Below, piece by piece: positions 8,807 through 15,597 of a stretch of DNA of 26,614 nucleotides (positions within the stretch are counted from its first letter, which is position 1; every line of letters starts with the position of its first letter). Source of the DNA: JBDNBY01 sp039767595 (GTDB lineage Bacteria > Pseudomonadota > Alphaproteobacteria > Rhodobacterales > Rhodobacteraceae); assembly GCA_039767595.1 (NCBI GenBank), contig JBDNBY010000036.1:1-26614 (forward strand), given 5' to 3'. The notes below the pieces were generated by a model. The model saw only the letters and a program-made list of their open reading frames with translations, made no database searches and was not told where the DNA came from. The position numbers and the translations under genes were made by a program.

Positions 8807-10033
8807 CTACAATTTTTTTATGGAGTCAATTGCCCGAACCACATTTTCTGTTATGCCATTGGGGTCATAATATTTTTGGATGTTTGATAGCGTCTGAACA
8901 TTTATGGGATAAACGTGCGAATTAGGGTAGTTTGAGTTTCGATAAAAATAATCATCTGAGGAAATTAATTCGTGTTTAGTCCAATCAATCAGAGGATCTA
9001 GTGAGTAAGTAAAACGATTGCGGGTGCACACAAAAGCCGCATGCATTTCAATGCCAGAGGATACGCAAAGCGCTTCAATAGCTTCTAAACTAATTAGTTT
9101 CGTTATGTACTGGTCAAAAATAACGTAAACAGTTTCATTAATATACTTGATTATTATACGATTAATGAAGTCAACAAATTCAGACAGATTTTCATCTGTG
9201 AAGTTATATTCTTTAACATCGAACTCATCAGAGATGTGTATACAGCGGCTAATATTCTCTTTGAGGTTATTGTAGTGCAAACTAAACACTGAGACTTTTG
9301 GGTCTCTCGAGCTTAATAAGATGTGACGGGAAATTAGAGGTGCAGTTTCTTTTGTTTCATCACACAATAATAATAGTTTACAAGATTTTTTAATCGGCGC
9401 GTGTCTAGCCACCTGGAGGGGAGTTTTATTACTCATAATATCAGGTGTTAAAATGTTGTGTTCTGGTATAGTCTTTACATAGTTTAAACTTTCGGAGTGC
9501 ATTAGCTTGGGAAGAAATGTAGCCATGCTCAAATTGATATTTAGATGATGCTGATCAAGATGTTTTGGAAAACAGATATAGACGTAAAATCTAAAATCCG
9601 AATTCGGTATGCGGAAAAAAATTCGTGCGTTAATCTCTGGAATTAATTTGAATACCGTTCGCAGCGTATCATAAATATCCAGGTCTAATGAAACTTGTTT
9701 CGTCCGATCTCCAAATATACTATTGATGTCGACAGTCACTCTTCCGTTGCTTTTTTTCGCCTCCCAACCAGTGCCGTCTTGTTTCTCATATTCAATTAAA
9801 TCTGTTAATTCGTGACTTAGGAAAAAGTCATGCTGAGCTGTGCCTTCTCCAAGTTTATCACTATTGATTGCCTCTCTAATCGTCTTAGCTGGTTCAATAG
9901 GGTCCCAACTATACTCAGCCACGGCGTGATATAAGCCGCGCTTTACCATTTTGTAGCTCGTCACACCGCTAAGTGTGAGAAGAATAAGAGTCCTACCTAT
10001 TTCAAAATCTTGTATGTGGATTGTGTTTAACAT
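8807..10033 (-). CDS. Unrecognised 408-residue protein of the island
   Basis: I do not recognise a family. Residues 10-25 or so are moderately hydrophobic (GRTLILLTLSGVTSY), too short to call a membrane segment. A first region (to about residue 190) is mixed alpha/beta. A second region from about residue 215 alternates short hydrophobic strands and helices (CKLLLLCDE, VSVFSLHY, VYVIFDQYI, MHAAFVC), the rhythm of a Rossmann-like or P-loop-like fold, but there is no Walker A, so any nucleotide binding is unproven. Codons are AT-rich like the rest of the island. The ATG at 10033 has only a weak ribosome binding site. It follows the ParA-like gene on the same strand after a 300-base gap containing palindromes and a hairpin, so it may be expressed separately. 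Confidence 0.75.
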   Translation of the reverse strand: MLNTIHIQDFEIGRTLILLTLSGVTSYKMVKRGLYHAVAEYSWDPIEPAKTIREAINSDKLGEGTAQHDFFLSHELTDLIEYEKQDGTGWEAKKSNGRVTVDINSIFGDRTKQVSLDLDIYDTLRTVFKLIPEINARIFFRIPNSDFRFYVYICFPKHLDQHHLNINLSMATFLPKLMHSESLNYVKTIPEHNILTPDIMSNKTPLQVARHAPIKKSCKLLLLCDETKETAPLISRHILLSSRDPKVSVFSLHYNNLKENISRCIHISDEFDVKEYNFTDENLSEFVDFINRIIIKYINETVYVIFDQYITKLISLEAIEALCVSSGIEMHAAFVCTRNRFTYSLDPLIDWTKHELISSDDYFYRNSNYPNSHVYPINVQTLSNIQKYYDPNGITENVVRAIDSIKKL

Positions 10034-10064
10034 TACGGCTCACTTTGGGAACACAAAATATCTG

Positions 10065-10138
10065 GTTGCGCAACATTTAGTCATGACTTCACTTTCTCTT
10101 AGTAAGCAGGTTGTGAGCGTTAGCTTATTTGAATAAGC
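10065..10138. promoter_or_regulatory. Two candidate operator palindromes upstream of the 8807-10033 gene
   Basis: GTTGCGCAAC at 10065-10074 is perfectly self-complementary. GCTTATT and AATAAGC at 10123-10129 and 10132-10138 are 7-base arms separated by two bases. Both sit in the leader of the minus-strand gene starting at 10033. They are typical of binding sites for dimeric regulators, but no cognate regulator is encoded nearby. Confidence 0.25.
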
Positions 10139-10269
10139 GCAAAAAACGTTGAAGAGATATGATCGTACACTTAGCCTTAGTGACCAGGCTTGGAACTCCA
10201 CTTGTTTTATTGATGGCTAATTTGTTTGATCTTTTAACCGTAGGATAATCTGATAGCTATGTTTTCAGG

Positions 10270-10310
10270 TGCAGCTACAAGCGCTTCAGTGCGTATGTAG
10301 CTGCATTTTT
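10270..10310 (+). terminator. Strong hairpin with T-run in plus orientation
   Basis: TGCAGCTACA (10270-10279) and TGTAGCTGCA (10296-10305) are perfect 10-base arms, with a possible inner CGC/GCG pairing, followed at once by TTTTT (10306-10310). This is a textbook intrinsic terminator read on the plus strand, yet there is no plus-strand gene upstream before ilvA, 2 kb away. On the minus strand it lies about 30 bases after the stop of the ParA-like gene, the right place for its terminator, but no T-run follows in that direction. A GATAAT (10244-10249) with TTGTTT 16 bases upstream could start a very short plus-strand RNA ending here. Confidence 0.6.
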
Positions 10311-10336
10311 GAAACAAATTAATTACGCACATCACA

Positions 10337-11125
10337 TTATATAATGAATACGCTTTTCATGTTCGCTTCCACCTCCGAAAACCACTTTTGAAGGTCTTCG
10401 CGCCCTGAAAGAATGCTCCAGAAGTCAACCCCTAATTTTGACTGAAGTTCGTCATCATCCATTGCCAATGCATTTTGAATTGAAGTGTAGGTTTGCTCCA
10501 TTGGAACCCAAAGCTCCGATGAACACGCCGGGAGTGTGAGGAAGTGAATTTTCTCTTGAGCGTTTTTATGAACCGATTTGAAAATTTTTGATTTTATATC
10601 AAGCGATGTGAAATCACCGATTTGCTCGTTCAAGACAATGTAAACTCTATCCACCGGTAAACAATCGTTTTCAGTGAAGCGCTTTACTAGGTCGCTCATA
10701 TCGTCGACTGCTCTTTGCTCCGCTTTACATACCAAGAAGGCGTCTATTGGTGGAGCGCTACGGTTTTCTAACAATTTGGGCGCTTGACGTACTTTGCCCC
10801 AGTTCAAAATTTGGTCAATTACATTTGCACCCATGTCAATCACGTAGTCGCCTTTTAAAAAAAGCGGGCCCAGGCAGTCCCAGTATTTTATGTTCGCGTT
10901 TAAATCATTTATTTTTTTAGCTAGTGAAACGTCTGGGCCAGTACCAAGCTCTTCCACTTCTCCCGCAAACAACCTACCAAATTTTGAGCAGTCTGTGTCA
11001 TCAATAAAATCAGCCGCAGCTAGCTTGACCTCAATATCTCTTTTTAAGAGTGCGGTAGCAATAATTTGAGCTGTTGTTGTTTTTCCTTGTCCGCCCGCGT
11101 GAGCGCAAAAAAGTCGTGTTCTCAT
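10337..11125 (-). CDS. ParA/MinD-type P-loop ATPase
   Basis: 262 residues. The N-terminus holds a P-loop GGQGKTTT at about residues 11-18, preceded by H-A instead of the Lys that marks the deviant Walker A of true ParA/MinD proteins. It is followed by a helix and then strand VKLAAADFID, the place of the switch aspartate. A second conserved patch, DYVIDMGANVID, fits the Walker B / switch II strand of this superfamily and resembles the VIDNGAS motif of TraL-like conjugation ATPases. No ParB or parS-like site is adjacent. It lies between the bactofilin and an unknown gene on the same strand, 136 bases after the bactofilin, so co-transcription with the bactofilin is possible. I infer a spatial-organising ATPase; a plasmid or conjugation relic is the main alternative. 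Confidence 0.72.
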   Translation of the reverse strand: MRTRLFCAHAGGQGKTTTAQIIATALLKRDIEVKLAAADFIDDTDCSKFGRLFAGEVEELGTGPDVSLAKKINDLNANIKYWDCLGPLFLKGDYVIDMGANVIDQILNWGKVRQAPKLLENRSAPPIDAFLVCKAEQRAVDDMSDLVKRFTENDCLPVDRVYIVLNEQIGDFTSLDIKSKIFKSVHKNAQEKIHFLTLPACSSELWVPMEQTYTSIQNALAMDDDELQSKLGVDFWSILSGREDLQKWFSEVEANMKSVFII

Positions 11126-11261
11126 TTTGTAACCCTATGAAGTGTTTACTCGTGAGACTTCTACCAACTTAGTGGACTTGCTAGCAAGATAATATTTTAA
11201 TTTACATTGGATATTAAATAAATACGATGTGTTTGTGGGTGTTGGTATGATAACCTCGCTG

Positions 11262-11603
11262 TCAACTTTGAATTTTGTTAGAAGCGGGCGTCTTCAGCTG
11301 TACGAAGCCTTCGTACCGTGCACCCTCTTCGATGGAAATTGATGCATGTTCTATATCTCCATTTACAACAGAAGTTGAAATCAGGCAGACCTTTGAGGCT
11401 GTGATACGTCCTATGACCCGTCCTTTAATTATAAGCTCATCTGCGAATATGTTCCCTTCGATGTGCGCTTCCTCTCCAAGGGTTAGAACGTTGGCATGCA
11501 CATTACCTATGTGGTGACAATCGATTTGCATGTCGGATTTTGACACAATGTCACCCATTATTTGTACATCATTAGATAATATCGTTAGGCTTGGTTTGGT
11601 CAT
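11262..11603 (-). CDS. Bactofilin (short form)
   Basis: Bactofilins are small proteins that polymerise without nucleotide through a right-handed beta-helix and act as scaffolds at the cell envelope. This 113-residue protein shows the repeating short-strand pattern with periodic glycines and hydrophobics (for example IEGNIFADELIIKGRVIG, then VVNGDIEHASISIEEGARYEG), the centre of the bactofilin domain. The tails on both sides are very short, so it is close to the bare polymerising core. An AAGAG ribosome binding site precedes the ATG. It is probably the first gene of the minus-strand group with the ParA-like ATPase. AT-rich codons match the island. Confidence 0.85.
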   Translation of the reverse strand: MTKPSLTILSNDVQIMGDIVSKSDMQIDCHHIGNVHANVLTLGEEAHIEGNIFADELIIKGRVIGRITASKVCLISTSVVNGDIEHASISIEEGARYEGFVQLKTPASNKIQS

Positions 11604-11674
11604 TTCTCTTTTTCACCGCGTTCGCTTGAAAGTTTCTTGTATGTTTCGACAACATTTTTACTTTATAATAGAGT

Positions 11675-11704
11675 AATATAAAATTGTTACTAGACCTAGA
11701 ACAA
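11675..11704 (-). promoter_or_regulatory. Possible bactofilin promoter
   Basis: On the minus strand TTGTTC (11704-11699) is followed after 18 bases by TATATT (11680-11675), about 70 bases upstream of the bactofilin start. The -10 fits well, the -35 only in part. Confidence 0.25.
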
Positions 11705-11734
11705 CATAGACGGGACCGTTGTATTAATTGGCTG

Positions 11735-12490
11735 CGGCAGCGATTTGCCCACTGTGGCGTTCGGGGCCACGTGGCTTCGAGCAGCTCGTAAGTGCATTGG
11801 ACTTCGCCCTTAACGCCGGTTTTTTGTTGTTGTGGATATGGCTTGCTTGATCGTTCGGATTGTCGCGAGTCGGCTCAGAGTGGCTTTCGCGCTTTGCGAA
11901 GATCGAAAGCTCTGACCATAGCTACAGCCGCTTCATCGCCGTGCGGTCACTTTTTCTTAAGTTGTTTCGTCACTTCTTATTGATGTGCCTAGTGCTATCG
12001 AAATGTGGGTCATAGCGGCGATTGATCTCGCGAATGGCTCGTCGATAAGTCGATGCTTTATCGGTGCATATCGTTACTTTATGACGCAGCCGCACCCGTT
12101 CAATTGCTTTGTTGAGAAAACAATTGGCCGCCTTGGTATTGCGTCGCTTGGTGAGGCGGAAATCGATCATCTGGCCATTTGCCACCGATACGGAGTTAGG
12201 TCTCGTCTACATGCCAATCGACGCTCGCACTGCGCAAGTGCTTCTCCATTCGTTTGGTGATTTCTGGGTCAACCTTGATCACCTAGCTATACAAAGTGAA
12301 TCGATCAACGTTGATCCCACACTCAGCGAGCAAATCTACGACATCTTGATAGGGCGCGCTCAAAGACTGTCGAATTGCGCAAATGATGGTATCACTGGGA
12401 AAGCGAGGGTACTTGAAGGGTGACTTGCGGGGCATCAGAAACCACAAAAACCTGAACTTGGCCGACGCGCGACAATAATGCAACAGTTTC
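11735..12490 (-). mobile_element. IS6-family element remnant
   Basis: Covers the dead transposase. At the upstream end the minus strand reads GAAACTGTTGCATT from 12490, close to the GGNNCTGTTGCAAA terminal repeat of IS6-family elements. The other end should lie near 11735, but its inverted repeat is degraded beyond confident recognition, and I saw no target duplication. It separates the minus-strand bactofilin group from the plus-strand MreB gene. Confidence 0.65.
11775..12435 (-). pseudogene. Decayed IS6-family transposase
   Basis: Successive minus-strand frames carry pieces of an IS6/IS26-type DDE transposase: MPRKSPFKYPRFPSD and YQDVVDLLAE, then DWHVDET, GQMIDFRLT, KAIERVRL, TICTDKA, RRYDPHFDS, KRL and GQSFRS. 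The gene is dead: a stop replaces the Trp after the LYS segment (near 12283), another interrupts DWHVDET-(stop), about ten codons around the GGKW/ANGQM junction are deleted with a frame change, and a stop follows RHINKK (near 11970). The position of the third catalytic residue, normally Glu before GDHAALKRL, reads Lys here. The element is therefore old and immobile. Confidence 0.85.
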
Positions 12491-12548
12491 GTATATATAT
12501 AGAGCGGTTCTCAGGTGTTGTGCATTTTAGTCTGGTGTTCACGAACGT

Positions 12549-12573
12549 AAATTAACGCTGAACCGGTTAATTT
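12549..12573. promoter_or_regulatory. Inverted repeat upstream of the MreB-like gene
   Basis: AAATTAAC and GTTAATTT are perfect 8-base arms separated by nine bases, a spacing suited to a dimeric repressor. A doubled TTGACT (12574-12584) follows directly and could be a -35 region, though I see no good -10 after it. The repeat is about 190 bases before the MreB-like start. A weak plus-strand terminator is the alternative, since TTT follows. Confidence 0.3.
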
Positions 12574-12760
12574 TTGACTTGACTAAAATCTAGATTTCTG
12601 GACGAAGAGTATTTAGGTTCACTGTAAGTTGACAAAATACAGCTCATGACAGCCTCGATATACCTTTCATGTTATATCAAGTGATTGCTAACGTGTGCTA
12701 GAAACAAGACCGTTGATTGTATTTTCCATTTGATTAAGAAAACTCAGTAAGGCAGACCAT

Positions 12761-13807
12761 ATGATCGGATTGAAAAGTTTTGCACCGTTTTTTTCTAGCG
12801 ATATGGCCATCGATTTGGGGACGGCGAATACTCTGGTGTATGTAAGAGGACGCGGTGTTATTTTATGTGAGCCGTCAGTTGTAGCATATCAAAAAAAAGA
12901 TGGATTTAAAAAGGTAATTGCCGTCGGTGAAGATGCGAAGATGATGGTTGGGCGTACGCCCGGTTCCATTGATGCAGTCCGTCCACTGCGTGATGGTGTC
13001 ATCGCTGATTTCGACGTTGCTGAAGAGTTGATCAAACATGTTATCAGAAAAGCACAAAAGCTCTCTATTTTTGGAAAACCAAAAGTAATAGTTTGCGTCC
13101 CGTACGGTGCGACGCCTGTGGAAAAACGAGCGATTCGACAATCTGTACTGTCAGCAGGTGCACGTTCGGCTGGTTTAATTGCTGAACCGGTTTCAGCTGC
13201 CCTGGGTGCAGGCTTGCCCATTACCGATCCAACTGGAAGTTTGATTGTCGATATTGGTGGCGGAACAACCGAAGTCGCAGTTCTTTCGTTGGGTGACATT
13301 GTTTATGCACGTTCTGTGCGTATAGGTGGTGACCACATTGACGAGGCGATAATCAATTATTTGCGGCGCACAAAAAACTTTTTGATCGGTGTGGCAACAG
13401 CAGAAATTATTAAAAAATCTATTGGCACTGCGCGAATGCCAGACGATGGATGCGGTGAAGCAATGAGCGTACGAGGCAGTGATTTACTTAAAGGCGTGCC
13501 GACGGAAATAGAAATCACTCAGGCAGATGTTGCTAATGCGATAGGTGGACATGTTCTGCAGATTTGCGAAGCTGTTGCGATAGCTCTTGAAGCGACTCCA
13601 CCTGACTTGTCCTCGGACATTGCCAATCATGGAGTGATGCTGACAGGTGGCGGGGCTTTGCTAAGGGATTTAGACGTCATTTTAAGCGAACGCACTCAAC
13701 TCGCTGTATTGGTTTCAGAAGATAGCTTAAATTGCGTTGTCATGGGGACAGGAAAGGCGCTTGAGCTTGGGAAACAATTGCGCCACGCTATTGACTACGA
13801 CAGCTAG
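12761..13807 (+). CDS. MreB-like actin homologue (divergent paralogue)
   Basis: Actin-fold ATPase that forms membrane-bound filaments guiding wall synthesis. All nucleotide motifs are present: phosphate-1 DLGTANTLVY (18-27), phosphate-2 DIGGGTTEVAV (from 164) and the adenosine motif MLTGGGALLRDLD (from 293). The N-terminus FFSSDMAIDLG includes the short hydrophobic stretch used for membrane contact. At 348 residues it is full length. It differs from ordinary MreB at usually fixed places, such as IGVATAEIIKKSIG where IGExTAExIKxxIG is normal. It stands alone: no mreC, mreD, pbp2 or rodA follow, and its composition is lower in GC than the flanks. An AAGGCAG site precedes the ATG. I infer a second, specialised MreB; that it is the only copy in the cell cannot be excluded. 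Confidence 0.9.
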   Translation: MIGLKSFAPFFSSDMAIDLGTANTLVYVRGRGVILCEPSVVAYQKKDGFKKVIAVGEDAKMMVGRTPGSIDAVRPLRDGVIADFDVAEELIKHVIRKAQKLSIFGKPKVIVCVPYGATPVEKRAIRQSVLSAGARSAGLIAEPVSAALGAGLPITDPTGSLIVDIGGGTTEVAVLSLGDIVYARSVRIGGDHIDEAIINYLRRTKNFLIGVATAEIIKKSIGTARMPDDGCGEAMSVRGSDLLKGVPTEIEITQADVANAIGGHVLQICEAVAIALEATPPDLSSDIANHGVMLTGGGALLRDLDVILSERTQLAVLVSEDSLNCVVMGTGKALELGKQLRHAIDYDS

Positions 13808-14083
13808 GATTTAAAGCAATAACGCTGAATGATTAAAACTTAAAATAGGCCCCAGAGGCATATTTTAGCTTTTGGGAGGTCTCACATATTATAGCTTGAG
13901 AACTCGGAACTAAGAGACACAAAAAACGATTTAAAGATGAACGCGATTTTTGCATAATAATCGTTTAAGAGGATCGTAAATCGCTGAAGTAATAAATGCA
14001 GCAATCAGTTGTTGGACATACTGAAAACAGAAAGCAACGCTTTTTTCGAAGGCCTTTGGATCCACCGAGATTTGTTGAAAAAA
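13808..14083. other. AT-rich gap closing the island
   Basis: 276 bases without a gene. AAACGATT (13924-13931) and AATCGTTT (13959-13966) form an 8-base inverted repeat with a 27-base loop. The 10-mer TAACGCTGAA occurs here just after the MreB-like stop and also about 200 bases before its start. No clear terminator for the MreB-like gene is visible. Confidence 0.4.
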
Positions 14084-14530
14084 TTAATTTACAAAAAAGT
14101 GGCCCTGCGCCCAGCGTTGGATGAAATAGGCATCCCCCTCAACGGCCAATAGGTCGGCGGCCATGTCTCTTGGAACCATAATCGCAATATGATCGGGCTC
14201 TGTCGGGGGGCATACGGGATAAATCGCCAGAGCGTGATACACATGGCAAATTTTCTCGGCCCACAAATCATACTCTGGCATATAGCAGAACCGCCGAAAA
14301 GCGCCGAGCTTGCGAGGGGCGGCGATCTTCCAGCCCGTTTCTTCTTTGGCTTCTCGATGGAGGGCGTGCACAGGTTGCTCACCTGGATCAATGCCTCCTC
14401 CGGGCAATTGCCATTCACCAGATTGAGAGGTGAGTAAAACTTGATCGCCGTGCGAGATAATGCCGTAAACGCCTGGCCGGGGGGTGTAGGATTGTTTGGG
14501 TAAAACGGCTTCACCAAAGCGTCGTGTCAT
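14084..14530 (-). CDS. Nudix hydrolase
   Basis: Hydrolyses a nucleoside diphosphate linked to another group X. The Nudix box is perfect, from GGIDPGE (about residue 45) through REAKEETGW, matching GX5EX7REUXEEXGU. The 148-residue length is that of a single Nudix domain. The substrate is not evident; the FYMPEYD-like stretch and the C-terminal RWAQGHF are not diagnostic to me. It is divergent from hslO, with about 70 bases between the starts, and marks the return to GC-richer sequence after the island. Confidence 0.9.
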   Translation of the reverse strand: MTRRFGEAVLPKQSYTPRPGVYGIISHGDQVLLTSQSGEWQLPGGGIDPGEQPVHALHREAKEETGWKIAAPRKLGAFRRFCYMPEYDLWAEKICHVYHALAIYPVCPPTEPDHIAIMVPRDMAADLLAVEGDAYFIQRWAQGHFFVN

Positions 14531-14539
14531 AGTGCCCCC

Positions 14540-14567
14540 TTGGACATTAAGATTGTGTCACTATATA
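14540..14567 (+). promoter_or_regulatory. Possible hslO promoter
   Basis: TTGGAC (14540-14545) and TATATA (14562-14567) are 16 bases apart and end about 35 bases before the hslO start. Both are partial matches, but the position is right for the long same-direction gene group that follows. Confidence 0.3.
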
Positions 14568-14601
14568 GCGATGTTATCACACGACTTTGGAAGGATATCC
14601 A

Positions 14602-15597
14602 GTGAAACACGCTTCGCAAATTGCATGGGATGATACTGTGCTGCCGTTTCAACTCGAAAGCACGGACGCCCGCGGCCGCATTGCGCGGCTCGATGGTGTG
14701 TTAGATGGCGTGTTGAAACAGCATAAATATCCACCTGTCGTTCAGGCCCTCGTGGCGGAAATGACTATGCTCACTGCTTTGATCGGTGAGAGTATTAAGC
14801 TGCGTTGGAAATTATCGCTTCAGGTCCAAAGCAAAGGGGCCGTGCGCATGATCGCAACTGACTATTTTGGCCCGAGCAAAGAGGGCGAGCCGGCTCAAAT
14901 TCGCGCCTACGCGAGTTATGATGAAGAGCGGCTTGATCACGATGTCGCCATGAACAATATCGGCGATGGCTATTTTGCCGTTTTGATTGATCAAGGAGAC
15001 GGGATGAAGCCGTACCAAGGTATCACCGGCCTCGTTAGCACCTCTTTGTCCGACGCGGCCTCGGGGTATTTTGCTCAATCAGAGCAATTGCCTACGCGCT
15101 TTGTGCTGTATCACGGTTTGTCTCAAACCGATGAGGCGGCCCCCTCTTGGCGTGGGGGCGGTGTGATGTTGCAGCAAATGCCACCCGCGGGTGAGCATGT
15201 GCCATCCGATGGGCCAACCGGCCCAGAGGGGCATCTCGCACCAGAAGATTTGCTGGGCGGGGATGCGCTTGAAAATTGGTCGCGCGCCAATTTCCACTTG
15301 GACACCGTCGAAGAGCTTGAGCTGATTGGCCCATCATTGCCGCCACAAGATTTGCTCTATCGTTTGTTCCACGAAGAGGGGGTCCGCGTCTTTGATGCGC
15401 AGGCTGTGCGATTTGGCTGCACTTGTTCAGAGGATCGCGTGCGTCAAAGCCTGTCGATCTATTCGCAAAAGGACATTTCCAAAATGACCACGGACGAGGG
15501 GCGTGTCACGGCGGATTGTCAATTCTGCGGGGCAAGTTACGACCTTGATCCAACAACGGTTGGCTTTGACGCGCCGAATGAGCCCAATGCTGAATGA
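14602..15597 (+). CDS. hslO: Redox-regulated chaperone Hsp33
   Basis: Holdase chaperone activated by oxidation, which releases zinc and unfolds its C-terminal domain. The four zinc cysteines are present as C273-X-C275 and C306-X-X-C309. The GTG at 14602 is chosen because it has a GGAAGGA ribosome binding site six bases upstream; a TTG five codons earlier is the only in-frame alternative. This gives 331 residues, normal for alphaproteobacteria. Its last 20 bases overlap the start of the next gene, so translation is probably coupled. It heads a run of five same-strand genes reaching 20410. Confidence 0.95.
   Translation: MKHASQIAWDDTVLPFQLESTDARGRIARLDGVLDGVLKQHKYPPVVQALVAEMTMLTALIGESIKLRWKLSLQVQSKGAVRMIATDYFGPSKEGEPAQIRAYASYDEERLDHDVAMNNIGDGYFAVLIDQGDGMKPYQGITGLVSTSLSDAASGYFAQSEQLPTRFVLYHGLSQTDEAAPSWRGGGVMLQQMPPAGEHVPSDGPTGPEGHLAPEDLLGGDALENWSRANFHLDTVEELELIGPSLPPQDLLYRLFHEEGVRVFDAQAVRFGCTCSEDRVRQSLSIYSQKDISKMTTDEGRVTADCQFCGASYDLDPTTVGFDAPNEPNAE

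Larger units (their letters stand above)
10034..10336. other. Intergenic region with palindromes and a hairpin
   Basis: A 303-base gap between two minus-strand genes. It holds a perfect 10-base palindrome GTTGCGCAAC (10065-10074), a near-palindrome GCTTATT-TG-AATAAGC (10123-10138) and a strong hairpin with a T-run on the plus strand (10270-10310). The two palindromes lie about 30 and 90 bases upstream of the start at 10033 and would suit operators for that gene. No open frame here looks real. Confidence 0.5.
8302..14083. other. AT-rich accessory island between ilvA and a Nudix gene
   Basis: The base composition changes abruptly after the ilvA stop. For example, I count 14 G/C in the 60 bases 8641-8700 against 39 of 60 in 16561-16620. 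Gene density falls, intergenic gaps grow to several hundred bases, codon use becomes A/T-ending, and an IS6-family remnant sits inside. The genes are a bactofilin, a ParA-like ATPase, an unknown protein and an MreB paralogue. I found no tRNA, integrase or clear direct repeat at either edge, so the borders and mechanism of entry are inferred from composition only. Confidence 0.75.

Noticed and set aside
8774..8887. Plus-strand ORF of 37 codons at the end of the unknown gene
   Set aside because: No ribosome binding site, overlaps the minus-strand gene, and shows no recognisable feature.
13924..13966. 8-base inverted repeat after the MreB-like gene as terminator
   Set aside because: The loop is long, the stem AT-rich and no T-run follows.
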